The notes: generated by a model not told the origin, from the letters alone. A stretch of DNA of 64,000 nucleotides from Trichobilharzia szidati (GCA_944472155.2 OX235277.1:7140804-7204803), one strand, 5' to 3'; positions 23,304 to 38,300 are shown, counted from the first letter of the stretch. Translations and numbers: made by a program.

Positions 23304-26300
23304 ATGAGCTCTTTTGACCTGCACAGTCCTACACTTCAAGATGTGTCACTTGGTAAGTTAGTAGATTATTAATGAACTTCTCTTAGCACTTAGAGATAAC
23401 TTGAAAAGCTGTTTTGAGAATGTACAATGTTCAGTTGTTGAATGTCCAGACCTCACGAGTTCTCCTTATAATCTGACATTGAAAGGTACTTTTCAAACAT
23501 GCTGATATGAATTTGTTTGTATATCTTACTAGGACTAAACGGTAAGGGAACCATTTGCGACGTAGGGAGTTTTGACTATCTGTTGCCAGTCCCGAAGAAG
23601 GATAGAGTATGTATCGTTTCCAGTTTAACTCGTGAAGCATTATGATCTGTTAGATGTATTTAAAGCGTCAAACGTGAATTCCGGAGTAGCGATTGGTGCT
23701 GCTGCTGGACCTTTCTTTCTGACGGGCTCAAACTCTGAGGTAATTCAGTTTATGATTATTGGATCCAATAATCATAAACACTCGAGTGTTATTGTGTTAA
23801 TAATATTTTTGGCAATTCAGTTAAAATGATGCTTATAGGCAATTTTGTAACGGTATACCACTACGAAGAAGTGTTCGAAGGTCAAAGAGTACGTTACTAT
23901 TATTATTGAGGTGAAAAAGTGGAGCGAATAAAGAACTTTGTACAGAATCTTCAAGTAAATACAAATTCAGATCAGATTCAGATTTATTGGTTGAGAATAG
24001 AAGGCTTGGAGCCTATGTTAATTCTTTTCTAGTAAATTTCTGTGGTTGTCCAGACCCTTCTTGAATGAATCAGTTGAGGTTGCAGACACCACTTCTTCTG
24101 GGAGTTGGTTCCAAGAGTTTATGACCCGGTGTGAGAACCAGTACTCAACAGCAATATGATTTCTTCTTGGCTTTTGAACTCTCCTGCTATGTCCTCTCAG
24201 GCGTTCCGACCTGGTGGGAAGGAAAAGAGAGAATAGGTCAGGTCTGTAGTCATAATTTAAAATTTTAAACATTGTGATTAAATCTCCTCTCTGCCTACGG
24301 TATGACAGGGAGAAGAGATTTAAACTGTCTGGTCTTTCCTCGTATGATAAGTTAGTCATGCCGAGAACCATACATGTTGCCTTCCTTTGAACCCTTTCTA
24401 GAATGTGTGAGTCCCCTTTTAGACAAGGAATGGCTGCCTGGATACAGTTTTCTAGTCTTGACCTACAGTATGTTGTTTACTGCAATATTATTTGGTCTGA
24501 ATTATAATGCAGAGCATCTATGCTCCAACCCCTCGATGGTTTTGTCTCTTTAAAACATATATAGCTGTATTTTGAAAGCCACCCAAGAGGTTGTTCTTCA
24601 AGGATGTAGTAAGATGGTGAAAAAGAAGTAAATTTGACGTTTTGTTGTGCTCTATGGGAAATTAAGTAGTTCAGTAATGTAACAGGTATCCTTAAGATAA
24701 ATGACTTTAATTTTTCTGCATATATGCAAAAGGCACGAGTGTATACTCATGTCTTGACACAGTCCACTTGTACTCATGTGATTGTGGTGTGTTGGTTCAC
24801 TTAATTTTGTATTTCACAAGCTCGAACTTTTTTCCGCCTAGGGGTGTTCCCAGCTTGCATTTTCTGCAGCCGCAGTGCAAATATTTTGGCGCAAAATACT
24901 TAGGGTGCTTTTGATTGGACACTAATAACTAGTGTGACGTGTCTAGTCCTTTCTTTGATGCGGACGCGGGTTCGAATCTCAGAAGGGACATGAGTTCCTT
25001 CAAGGTTGCAGATACGCCTTGCTGATGAGTGCCAACTAGCACAAAACCTAGGTCCAAGGCTTCCTATCGATTGCCTCCAACTATCTAATATACTTAGGGT
25101 GCATTGCAAAAAGTGGGGCAGTTATCTGCAGTCTGCTCCAAAGTATCTGCAGTGCGCCCAAAGTCTGCTCCAGTGTCAAGTGCATTAGTATGCATGCAGT
25201 TGTTATTGTATCGATCAATTCCTCTGATTATGTATTATCTGTTATTAGTCAAAAACCCCTTCTCTGTTCCACTTTACTCTTTTGTGTTTCTTCAGATGGT
25301 TATCAATATGGCTTCTTCAAATGGTACGGTTACAAATAATGGATCGTTATTAGGATCATATGATAAAACGGTTAGTCTCTTTTTTCTTCGCACACTTAAT
25401 TTGTTCATTGTTTGCTTGGTTAATCGTGATCAGTTTTGTTTGTCTACTGATTACTGTCCCGTGTCAGTACTATGTTCTTTTGGTGGTGAGGGTGGTGGTG
25501 AATTCTTTATCAACTTTCTAAAAACCTGCACTCACGTGATTTCAATACATCTTCAATCAAAATATGTGGATGGTATAATATTCTAAGGTGAAGACGCTGA
25601 TAAAATGCAGAGTCTTCTGAACACCTTGAGCAGCAATCTTCGAATGTTTGGCATGCGATTCGCCCTTGCTGTCAAATGTAAGATGACTGTACAGGACTGG
25701 ACTACATCGACACCTAGCTTAAAGATAGGCAGGAGTGAAGTGGTAGGATGTGTTGACCACTTGTGTTGGTTGGGAAGCTGCATCAACCTCAACGGGTTGG
25801 TCGTTGACGGAATCTCAGCATGTATATAAAGGTCACTGTGACTAGTTAACCAACTGAGTTTCCACACAGAACTTTGCACAGAAGTTTAGCAGTTCAACCG
25901 ACTAGCCACACAATCTAACACAAAAGCAGAGAAAAGAAAGAAAGGAAGAATAAAGATTCAAGAAAGAACCAATGTAAGCAGAAATGTACAAGATAAAGAA
26001 TAGTAATATAGAAAAACCTGGAGGTTTGGTGGATATAAGAGGTCAAAAAGATTGAATGTTTCTGCCCCATTGACAACGATTTTGAATCATATTGGCTGTT
26101 GGCACTTAGTATCCTAACAACCCTAACCAGCCTAGCGGTCTACGCCTCCGTAAGTGGCTGGTTCAAACCGATTGTCAAAGACATCATGAATTGATGCCAG
26201 ATGTAGTGCATTTTGTTAGAGTCGAAGTATTACATCAAAAATGAACAAATTAAATATAATTCCACAAAATTTTGATGGTTTACTGCCAGAAAAACTTGTT

Positions 26301-29300
26301 TCAAGATTTCGAATGTGCCACATTGAACTTTCAGACTTGGATTGTATTCAAATTTGGAGTTAAATTTAGAGGCATAAAGTGGTGACTTTTTAAAATATTA
26401 CAACATCTTTCTGTTTACTCATATTTGCTCATAGTGGAAGTGTGGGTAGTTGTTACTTCCCGGCTGCCCACACCGTGGAAGTTGATTGATTCTTCGGGTA
26501 CCTGAAACAGAAAGAGGGTTAGTGTTGCGTGACCGCAGAGCCCAGGGGACAACTGCTTGAGGCCGGTCACACACGGCCTGTATGAACTGGTTTCTGGGAT
26601 TGGTTCTGTATTAGTAAACTTACCGCCGGTTACGGACCACCGCAGGTGGGGTAAGTCGGGATGTACAATTTTTTTGGGTCGACCTTTTCTAACCCCCTTT
26701 TTCCGGAGTGGAGAGACAGCATAGCTGGCTGGCATGCTGGTCATCTGAGGCAAACATCCCCTTCCTGCTGTTACATATCTGTTCCCTAGCAGTACGACTT
26801 CGCCCTCAGACCCCCAGCATAGTGTAGGAAAGATTCTTACACAATGCCGGTAACTGCTTTTAGTCTAATCGCTATCCTAACAACCTTCCTGGCATGGTAG
26901 GACCTGCAGGAACATTGGTTCCAGCCAGTGCAGCCTGTTGGGTCATCGCGATGTGCAAGCCCGACTACCACGTCAAGGTAGCAGCTATCGGTCGGGACAT
27001 TTGCTCATAACCATCACACAGGAGGAGGAGGGGTTTTGGCTCATTGCCAAATGCATGGAAATACAAGTGGTTGTTGAGCTAACATTCACTGTATCTAGTG
27101 CGTCTCGATGATAAATATATATGACATGCATAGTAAGTTCGAAGTATAACGCTTAACACTATCTCTGTTACATAGAACGCGGGCTAGCCGAATAGGGTGT
27201 CGTTGAGTTTTTGTACTCAGTTGTGTGCGAGCGAGTATATAATCTTTTATTCTAATGACTTCTAGTTCTCTACCTGATAAGATGTAAGGAAGCGGAGAGT
27301 TGGGTAAATAAAGAGAGTGATGTGAGAGTCAGACAATATGGCTTTAGTCCCATTTCTCACATGAGTTCAGGTGTATCTGTCGACTACAATGGTAACGAGC
27401 TAGCTGATTCAGTGGAACACTACTTGCCTACCTTACTGACAACCTTTAATACCCTTCATAACGTAATAGGACACAGTCGTTTTTGAGTAGCCGAAGAAAG
27501 ACTAAGGAGGGGGTAATAAGGAATATTAGATAAGATGGAACAGTTACCGAACTGTAAAAGTAGAGGTTGAGTGATACTTACCTGATTGTCTTAACTTCTT
27601 AATGTAGATAGTTAGCTGAAACATTTTCGTAGAAACCGACAAGATGTGGAGTGACCTGGGAAGGGCAGTGAAAAGAACTATTCCAAGGTTTGTATTTAGG
27701 GCTTGATTTAGCTTCTCGTGAACGAACCAGTTCGTGTAGATCACGTTTATGATTCGAGGTGAAGTTAACTATCTGACATTTGGAGGGGACATGAGATCCT
27801 TCAAGGTGATTGCAGATACGCCTTGCTGACTGACTGGTGAGTGCCGACTAGCACGAAACCTAGGTGAGGAGGAGCTTCCTGCCGATTGCCTCCAACTATC
27901 TAACGCCAACGTTGATATCTTGTATGTACAGTCGATCAATTGAAAGGCGTCATAAAGTGAATGGTGGCATATCTATTTTCTTACAGGTTCTAAAATATCA
28001 GCTAATCATTTCGTAGCTGAATGGTATGAGGAGTCTGACGTGTTTAGAAGCTGTTCAATTTGGGGACAGTTAGATCGAGATCGGTCAGATCATCATCGTA
28101 TGGAACAAAATATATTTCTTCCGAAAGAAGCAAGTGTCATGTAAGAAGAGAGAAAAAAAGAGGAAGATGAGGAGAGAGAGAGGACAACACTTTGAGGGAC
28201 ACCGGTTTCAGTAAGCCAGGCAGAGGAAGATTTGCCTTCACGTACTGTTTACTGCATTCTTCCGGAGAAATAAGAATGCAACCAGTTAACACTGACTGAT
28301 TGGTTTCAACATAGAACTATGAACAATTGTGCAACAGTTCAAGTTGCCACACTCCCTCCTTGTAGCACACAAAGCAAGAGAAGAGAGTAAATAGAGATAA
28401 TAAACAGAAATATGAGGCAAAAAGAATAGTAATAACGAAGAACAATAGAATTTTACTGGATATTATAAATCAAAAAGAGCGGATGCATCTGCGCCAGCCA
28501 TCGAGAACGATTTTGAGCCAATCATATCATCAATTGTCTCCAGTCTCCATTGGTTTTTACCATCCCGAAGACCCCGACCAGTCAGTCAGGAAGTCTACAC
28601 CTTCCTACGTGGCTTAAACTAGCTGTTATGGATTTCGCTGACTGATGAAGACATGTTTTAGTCTGACCACCACCAGCTCTTTTCCAAACTAATTCTGTAT
28701 CCGCTAATATTTCCCGCGGAGGGAGGTGATGATCAAGAATGCGTAACACATGTTCTAACCATCTCAATCGGTGTAGTGACTTCACAGTCTCGTCGATTGA
28801 TTTCCCCTCCTTCCCTAGCACTCGACGCCTAACCTTATTATTGCTCACCTCATTATACCACTTAACATATAGGAGAGATAGAACGCAGACATCTATGATC
28901 AGACACAGCTAGCTAGCCTTTTCATGTCTTCCACTTTCTATGGCTAGGTCTCACTGCCATAAAGGAGGACAGAGTGGACTGTTGAGCAATACACATGCCC
29001 TTTGGTCAATAGTCGGATATCACGTCTACGCGAGAGATGACGTAGGTTGGCAGGTAAACGCCAAACGAGCCTTCTGTATGCTTTGGCTGAGATTGCATCA
29101 GCGACCAACCCGTTGGCGATCCAGTTAACAGCCAGCTCACCATTCGGTTTGTGTCAAGGAAAGCTTATTTAACAAAAAGATATCTGGGTACATATATACG
29201 TGTATATTTTTTGTATTTGATTGTTTTTTTCTTCTTATTTTAGAATAATAAACCTCTGTTGACAAAAGCTGATAACAGTAAATTCGCTTTGCTAGGCCAA

Positions 29301-32300
29301 ATGTTTCTATGCGAAGGGAAACCTGGACCGGTAAGTGAAATAACAAAACAAAAGTGTTTACTTCTTTTTAACTTTATTAGTCATTTAATTGGTGGATGGT
29401 GACTAGCATTGGAATCCAGGATAAAGCGCATTTCGTCCTATTTGGGACTCGTCAGTTGGATGTACATGCATTTCTCAGTGAATGGTGATGTTCCCACTGG
29501 GGATCGAACCCAGTGCCCATAGTTTCAAACGCCAAAGTGTTATCCACTAGACCACTTGGGCCACGAGAGCCACCTCTTGTGTAACGGGTCATAATAATTT
29601 AATTGAAACTATGGGCACTGGGTTCGAGCCTCAGTGGGAACATCATCACTCATTGGGGGATGCAGGTACATCCAGCTGGCGGATGACTCCCAAATAGGAC
29701 GAAATGCGCTTTATCCTGGATTCCACTGCTAGTCACCATCCACCAATTAAATACTAATTAAATGCCCAGACATCGTCGAAGCATCTGCACAAGAAGCCGA
29801 CATGTCAACCTGAGACCGAGCACTTCGGTCCAATCAATCAATCGACGGGAAAATCTAAAATTCAATTAAATTTATTAGTCTTTGTTTACTTATCAGCAGA
29901 ATATTGTCTAAATGCATCTCTTTCTGTATACTGTATACCTTGTCCTTCATCAAACAAGGGATTAGATGCATGATACTGGTTACTTATTAAGTATCTAGTG
30001 TCCAATCAAAGCATTCAGCACACTCCTCATATTATTATTGTTACTAATTATTGTCCCGTTGGGTTACTAGTGGAACAAAATAGAGGCCTTCGGCAGCACG
30101 TTTCCACTTTGTTCTATTTTCTGTTGTCCTCTTTAGCTGGTCCCACGATTGCGCATAATCTCTCATCCTCTCCTCGCCAAACTATCCCCTACATATCACC
30201 CTTGGATCTGCGCCCAACTGGTCGTTTCCTCAGCGTATGTCTGACCCATCTCCATTTTCTTCCGATATATTTGTTGAGAAATGGTTTCTTGGTTAGTTTG
30301 TTCTCATAGTTCCTCGTTGGTAATTCTTTCTGGCCGACTGGCAATCTAATCTTTAGTATGGAGTTACAGGAGGCAGCTGTGGTGGTTGATCTTTAGTCTG
30401 GGAACAAATCAATCAGAACTGGCCAACGTAAGCCATCGATATCCAGTCTGGAAATAAGCCAATCAGAGTAGGCCTCCGTAAAATAGCTTCCAGTATTTTT
30501 GATTGGACAGTAGTAACTAGTGTGACGTGTCTAGTCCTTTCTTCGGTGTAGACTGAATTCTATCAGTCAGTCAGGTTTGTAATGTGGTCACCATTCTAGG
30601 TAGCTCGACATCACGGTGCACATTGATTTGATGATAATAGATGGTTGATCATGAATACAGACTGATTTTTTTTTATTACAACTTGATTCCACACCGTATT
30701 TTTTGGTACAGGTATGGAATTTTCAGCATGTGATATCGGTAGCCCAAATTTTGCAGGCCGACCATAGATATCAGGTGTGCGTCGGCAGGGGATCGAACCC
30801 CGGACCATGTGCATGGTCGGCGAGAGTCCTAACCACCGGCGCACATATCCTTGATGATATTTTGATTCATGAAGTATTGCGTAAGGCATACTTTTCGGTT
30901 GTGTGTTCTTGTTTAAGTAGTGCGGGCTGGGGAACAATTGGTAGGTTGTCGTATAGTGTCGTTGTTGTTGTTGCCATAGTGAAGCGGTATTCGTGATCAG
31001 TGCGTCTGTGCGTCACTAACTCGGCATTCCTATTTCAACCTCAGCGTATTGCAAATCACAATACACAGACACACTCTCAACTGTTCACTCTACACTCAGG
31101 CTCTATCGAAAGGCGTAGACAATCAGTGCTGTATCATCGCTTGAATATTTTGGTGGCTATCTCCTCCGAAAACGTGGTGGCTCCCACTTCCCTGGCAACC
31201 TTACTTCCCGTTTCACTTTTTAATCATTATTATCATTATTTCTCTCTGAATGTTTTGTATTTATTATTTACCACACACATGCACACATGCACTCACAGGT
31301 CATTGAACTGATTGTTTCTGGTCGACTTAAAGACGGGAAATTCGATGCAATGATTCGTGAAGCTTTACATGCTAGATATAGTAATGCAAAGAATCCTGTT
31401 GGTTTGGGTGGAGTTATTGTACAAGAGAAAGGCAAATCATTTTATCATGTCCTTGTAAGTGTAATATTTTAAACCCCCCCTCTTTTTCTACGTATATGTA
31501 TATATATTTATTTGGTTGGAGACTTTCATCATGGGCTGACACCTGTCTGTCTATCTGCCTGTTTTCGACATAGAACTTTGCACCGATGTGCCGCAGTTCG
31601 AGTCGCCACACTTCCTCCGTGTAGCACACAAAACAAGAGAAGAAAGTAGAAGAAATGCATAATATAGACAGTAAACAGAGGTGTGAGACAAAGGAATAGT
31701 AATAACGAAGAACAATATAGTTTCATTGGGCATTTTAAGTCACAAGGAGTGGATGCATCTGCGCCAGCCATTGACAACGATTTTGAGCCATGTCACCAAT
31801 TGTTTCCAACCATTGGTTTCTACCATCCCGAGGACCCCAACCAGGAAGTCTACATCTTCCTACCTGGCTGGCTTAAATTAACTGTTGCCATGTTTTGGTT
31901 TGACCGTCGCTAGCTCTTTTCCAGGCTGACCCTATGTCAGTCAGCTAACATTGCCCATTGTCGAGGAAGGCGATGACTAGGCATACGTAAGACAAACCTA
32001 ACCTAACCATCTCAGTCGATGTAATTTCACAGCCTCGTCTATTGATTTCCCCTCCTTACCTAGCACTCGACCTATGCCTAACCTCAATATTTCTCACCTT
32101 ATTATACCACTTCACGCGGGAGATGGAACGCAGACACCTATGATCAAAGACAGCTAATCTTTTCATGTCTTCCGCTCTCAATGGCCAGGTCTCACAGCCA
32201 TAAAGGAGGACGGAGCGGACTGATGAGCAGCAGATACGCCCTTTGGTTGACAGTCATCCGGATATCACGTCTACGCCAGATACGGCGTAAACAGGCATAT

Positions 32301-35300
32301 TGGAAACTAGCCCTCTGTATCCATGCTGAGATTTCGTCAGAGATCAACCCGTTGGCGTTTGCTGATGGTACTTCTCAAGTAAGTGAAGCGGTCAATGTCC
32401 TCTACCACTTCACTTCCTATTTCTAATCTAGGGGTCGAAGTAGTCCAATCCTGCAGTCAGCATCATCTTACATTTTACAGGGGCGAATCGCATGCCAAAC
32501 ATTCGAAGATTGCTGCTCAAGGTGTTCAGAAAACTGTGCATTTTTTCAGCGTCCTCGCCTAGAAGGACTATGTCGCCTGCATATTCTAAGTCAACGAGAT
32601 TATTCCCTGGTAGCAAGTCAATCCCTGAGTCGTTGAAGTGTGTTAGGGTTAAGTCCATTACTACGTCTATGATGAAGTTGAATAGGAATGGGGATAATGG
32701 GCATCCTTGACGGACGCCACTAGTCGTCACCACTTCAGATGACAACTCGCCGTAAGCCCTCACCTGGCTGCGTGAGTACGAGTAGAGTGGTTTAATCAGT
32801 GCAATGTATTTTCTCGGCATTCCCTTTACAGCCGAATATCGCCAGAGTACCTCTCGGTCGACAGAATTGAATGCCGCCTTTAGGTCAAGAAATATAATGA
32901 TTGTTGGACGCCGGTAGGAATGCCTATGTTCTAGAATCTGTCGAATTGTGAAGATATGATGATCAATACACCCTCTACCTGGTCTAAAACCTGCCTGGTA
33001 CCATTTAGAGAATCATTGAAAAACCAGTTGAGAGTACTGGACAGCTATTTCGTCGCCCTAGTTTGGGAATCTGGTTCAGCAGGGGTTCGAACCCAGGACC
33101 TTCTAGTTACAAATCATCAGCCACTGTGACCCGATCCAAAGGCGCCAGTCCATGAATTCTAAATTTCGCCAATTCATGCATGACATAGCATGACCAATTC
33201 GCAATGTCTTCTTCGATGAGTTACTGCCTCACCTTCAACCTGTTGCACCCTACTGGTCATGGCTTCCCCTGTAGAACCCCAGGAAACTGCCTACCTGAAT
33301 ATAGGGCCAGTCGCTAGTGAGCATCAGATCGACTTTCAAGTATTGGTTTTGGTAGGGATTTTGTTTGATTGGTAGGAGGATTTCATCATGAGCTGAAATC
33401 AGTTATAGTACCATTGGGAAGCCTACCAAGGGAGTACTGGACAGCTGTTTCATCCTAGCGCTTGGGGCTCTTCATCAGTACGCACCCGCCACAGGGGTTC
33501 GAATCCAGGACCTCACCTTACAAGGTGAGCTTGTAGACCAACCAATATGCGTCGGTGGCACAGTGGTTAGGACTCTCGCCGACCATGCACATGGTGCGGG
33601 GTTCGATCCCCTGCCGGCGCACACCCGATATCTATGGTCGGCCTGTAAATTTGGGCTACCGATATCCATGCTGAAAATTCCATACTTGTACTGAAAATAC
33701 GGTGTGGAATCAAGCTGTAATCAAAATAAATAAAAAAACAAAAATCAGACAAAATCCCTACAAAAGCCAATACTTGAAAAAACATTTGTTTATTGTGAAA
33801 ACACGAAACATGGTACAATATAGACACACCAGGAAGATGCGCCACACAATAATATTGATAATAAAACATGTAAAAAAGAAAAATAGGTAGCGAATCAATA
33901 AAGAACTTTATCTGCGGGGGAAGCAGTTATATTTAACAAGACCAAACAAAATTTGTCAGTTATTGTCAGAAAGGGAAGAGAGAAGGAAATTGCAGCACGT
34001 TCGCTATTAGTGATTGCGATTCTTGGCTATATCATCAGACGATAACGTTTCCAGCCAGTGATTTGAGCTGTCTCTCAGATTCCAATCAAGGAGTTGTGAC
34101 TCACCAATCAATGCGCTAACCTACCGAAAAATATCCTTTATCTCTTGGACGCCACGTCATGGGGTCGTCACTTCTCCGCTTTTTCCATCCTGTCCCACGA
34201 ATAGAGAACAGAGACCGGTATGGAGGCTTGACTTTGGAAAAGCCTATGACAGTGTCATTCGAGAAGTAGTAAATTGGGGACTGCCTCAACAATATAGAGT
34301 GCAGTGACAGAAACATTAATGAACCCCATTCAGGAGCGATTTGGTGGTGTCACATGTTAAGTGTCTTACAATGAAATAGGTCACTGAAAGTTCTCGAGGT
34401 AAAGACAAGATAAAGGTAAAGCTGTCAACTATCACCGACGATCTTCCCGATTGTAGTAGACAAGTTCATGCGACAGTTAGTGGGGAGTGAAAAGAAAACT
34501 GCACGATGAACCGACAAAGAGGCTGTAGATGATTTAGATTTCGCGACTGTTTAATGCGTCATACTGCACAAACTCCGGAGACTTACAAGTAAAGGTCGGC
34601 AGCAAACGCAAGATTTCAGAAGAACTTGAAGAAAGCGGAGGTGGTGAGGGTATCCGACCAACAAAATAGACCAGTCATCATCATTGTCAGCGAGGGAGAA
34701 AGATCTAAAGATATTCGTCTCATTCCCTCGTTTTGGCAGCACCGTTTCATCAACTACAAGTAGCTGACTGGCCGGTTTCAACATAGAACTTTGCACAGAT
34801 GTGCAGCAGTCCAAGTTGCCACACTCAATGTAGCCCACAAAGCAAGAGAAGGGAGTAAAGAGAGTTTCAAAAGAAAGAGACATAATAAACCGAGATACGG
34901 GGCAAACAGAATAGTAATATGGAAAAACGATAGAGTACTTTAATTGGATATAACGAATCACAAAGAGTGAATCCATCTGCTCCATCCTTTGAGAACGATT
35001 TTGAGCCATGTCACCAATTATCTCCAGCCTTCATTGGTTTTTACTATCCTGAAGACCCCAGCCAGGAAGTCTACACCTCCCTACGTGGCCGGCTTAAACT
35101 AATTGTTATGGATTTCATTGACTGGTGAAGTCATGTTTCGGTTTGACCACCACTAGGTCTTTTCCACTAGAAGCGGCACGAATGACGATGTCCAATCTCT
35201 AGCTACGATCGGATCAGGTAAGTGAGATAGGTGTCCATTACTATGAAATCACTTTGGAGATCCATAGAGTTGTTCAACATGGCGAACAAGGTTCGAATTC

Positions 35301-38300
35301 TCATTACTTATGTCAAGTCATCGCATCCATATGATTCGATGAATTGGTTCACGCGTTTCTAGAAGTACTAACAACTGTTGACAGCAAACTTCCATCAACA
35401 GCCTCCTTAGCTAGATACTGAAGATCCGTGACAAGGAGATCCGGAAGGTAGTGAATGAGCCAAGAACCTACTCAGCGAGAAATACGTAAAATAAAGTAGA
35501 GATTAATTGGACACACGTTGAGGAGCCTATTGAGCGGCATCATACTACAAGCCCTCGAGTGGAATGCGAATGTGAACTATGGTTTGGGAGTCCGAGCTCG
35601 GCAAAGATCGTATGAAGTGAGTTGAAACTGATTGCAGTTCCGAAAGTGTATATTCAAGTTGCTGCTGCTTAAAAGCTTGTAGTTGGACCTGGGTTGTGCG
35701 GTTGCATGCTGTTGCTTGTTTGCGGTTTTGGTTACAATCAGAATTTGTGTTCGGCTAGGTGTAATAGTGGCTGTGCAGCCTTTCAGCTCCGTATCGGTGT
35801 AAACGGGCACTGATGGAGTTGGGTGAGATTATCTTTCTTGCTATCTGTTGACATCCTTCCGGATACCTTTAACTGTGTGTCAGGAGCAGATGGTATCTTT
35901 ACTTTGAACAAATATGAGTGTTCAACGCAGGCTTTCTTGCTTATAAATTCTTTCATGGAATAATCAAAATAGAACTTCGGTTCTATTTTCTTGGTTTTTG
36001 GATCCTAAGTAATGGTGAAGAGTGATAGACGGGGACACATTTGTATGGAGGTGTTAGAGGTGAAATTCTGGGGTCCTCGCGAGATAAACTACAGCGAAAG
36101 CGCTTGTCAAGGGTGTTTTCAGTGATCAGAAGCGAAAGTCAGAGTTTCGAAGACAATCAGTGACCATAAACTGTACCAACTGTCGACCCGCGATGCTTCT
36201 GTAGTTGACACTGCGGGCAGTCCCTAGGAAACTTTTGAGTCTTTGAGTTCTGGGGAAATTATGGTTGTAGAGCTGAAATCTAAAGGAACTGACGGGAAGG
36301 CATCACCAGGAGTGTGGCCTTTAGTTGCGGAGGACCGACTATTGGTTGGAACGTAAGCGGAGACTGTGAAAAACATCGATGGGCAATGCAGGCCTTCCTT
36401 CTTCTAACAGACCTTTTCGGAAGGACTGCACACATACAACTACCTTCTGGGCTTCAGTCAAGAAGTGATTTTTCTGCCCTAACACTCAATGCTTTCCCTA
36501 CACCTGCTAGTCCTCGTGAACTAGTTAGCTGGAGAATCTCCTGACACCCGTAAGGTGAATTTCGAAGATTCACCTTGTTGACCAGGTGGGGTTGAGTGAA
36601 TAACCACACCCGGGTCTTGTATGCGTGTCTCCGAAACACAACGTCCATCAATAGTTGGAGATGGCTGAGTTCTGGTTAGTGATGCCTGTTGTCCGACTTA
36701 GCAGAGGGGCTTGACGTTAAATACACCAATATGAAGTTGGCGGCATGGTTTTAAGAGACAATTGCGGGGTGTTTTTCTGGTTCTCGGCGCTGTTTATGAT
36801 CTGACTAGTCTGCAGAATAGTATTAACAGTAGGAGGAAAATAAGGTGATGAGGGCGACGTGGATAAAGGCAAATGATGTTCAGGAGGGCCTCGTGTGCTT
36901 TCGGAAGTTTTTGGGAGAGAACCAACTGTAGTGGAGATGTTTTGTTGTGCCCCCACCCTTCTTATGTCTCACTCGGAGTGCAAGAAACGCAAATTAATAT
37001 TATTCGCCTATTTTACTCTTACCTTAGTGACATATTTTTTTTTTTTTTTTTTTAAATTTTTTATTCTCATTAAAGCCGGAATTCGCTCAGGAACCTCTTG
37101 ACTCAGGGGATAAAGTTCGTAATTGGATTAAAATGTTTGAAATGGATTCTCCTGTCATCTCAGTTGGCATAGCAGTATCACATGATCCGGTAAGTGTATT
37201 GTTTTAAACTGTGACACCAAAATAAAAGACAAATTCACCAGTGAAGAAAATTTTCTTTATCGACGAAATCATCTTCAGAGGCTGTACAGTCGTATTTATA
37301 CTTACAAAAAAATATAAAGTGGTCTATTATTGAGTAATAGGGGGTGACATAATTGATATAATTACTCGGAAGTGACTTTAGAAGTGAAAATTAAAAGTTG
37401 TAAATGTGTGTTTATAAATTCACCTGCTTGTGTGGAGCTAGTTATATTGACCACTCGCAAAAAGCGTACACTTTCCAAACGCATCTGTGAACATTATCCG
37501 GAATCGTTAGCAAAAGGACAATGAAAGACAATTACTAGCTCAATTCTCGAGTATTTGGTGAACTCAGGCGACGTAGCTCCACCAGAGTCGTATTTCAAGA
37601 TCATCTACAAAGTGAAGCCAAATGGTACGAAGGGCGTCAGGTTTCGGCTTTTGTGTATGGTGGAGGCGCTGGCAATTCATCAATACAACCCTGAACTCTG
37701 AATACAGGAAAAGTTTGTCCAGTCTCTTATTCTACCTTGGTCTTAACCTTCTCACTAATCGTTCCCTGTAAAAAAATTTAGATTTTTTTTGTAATTTTTA
37801 ATTTTACTTTTAGTTTGCTTTTGCTTTAATAATTAATTCACTATTATCACTCTCATATGTTCCTTTTGTACATTTTCACACCCTCTTCACACTTGTTAAA
37901 TTGACACTCAACTACCACCTTTATTCTCACTCAATAGCAATTTTAACCTTATCGAATTTCTATCTTTGTGCCGTTGGGTACCACGTAATTTACAACTTCT
38001 AATTTTCACTTCTAAAGCCACTTCTGAGTAATTATACCAATTATGTCGCCCCCTATTACTCAATAATAGACCACTATATATTTTTGGTAAATAGAAATAT
38101 GACTGTACAGCCTGTGAAGATAATTTTGTCGATAAAGAAAATTTTCTTCGCTGAATTTTTCTTTTCTTTTCTTCCTGACTCAATGGGTATTTTCGGTGAT
38201 GTGACACCAAATTTTTCCTTACGAAAGAAAGTGCTTTTTCGGTCAAATCTAGTATTCAAAACATCTGGGGTACTTAAGTGATTAGGAAACAGTTTTATTT

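Noticed and set aside
28940..29128. Coding frame MARSHCHKGGQSG (also 32181)
   Set aside because: Antisense shadow of the RTE-A 'LLYGCETWPL' region.
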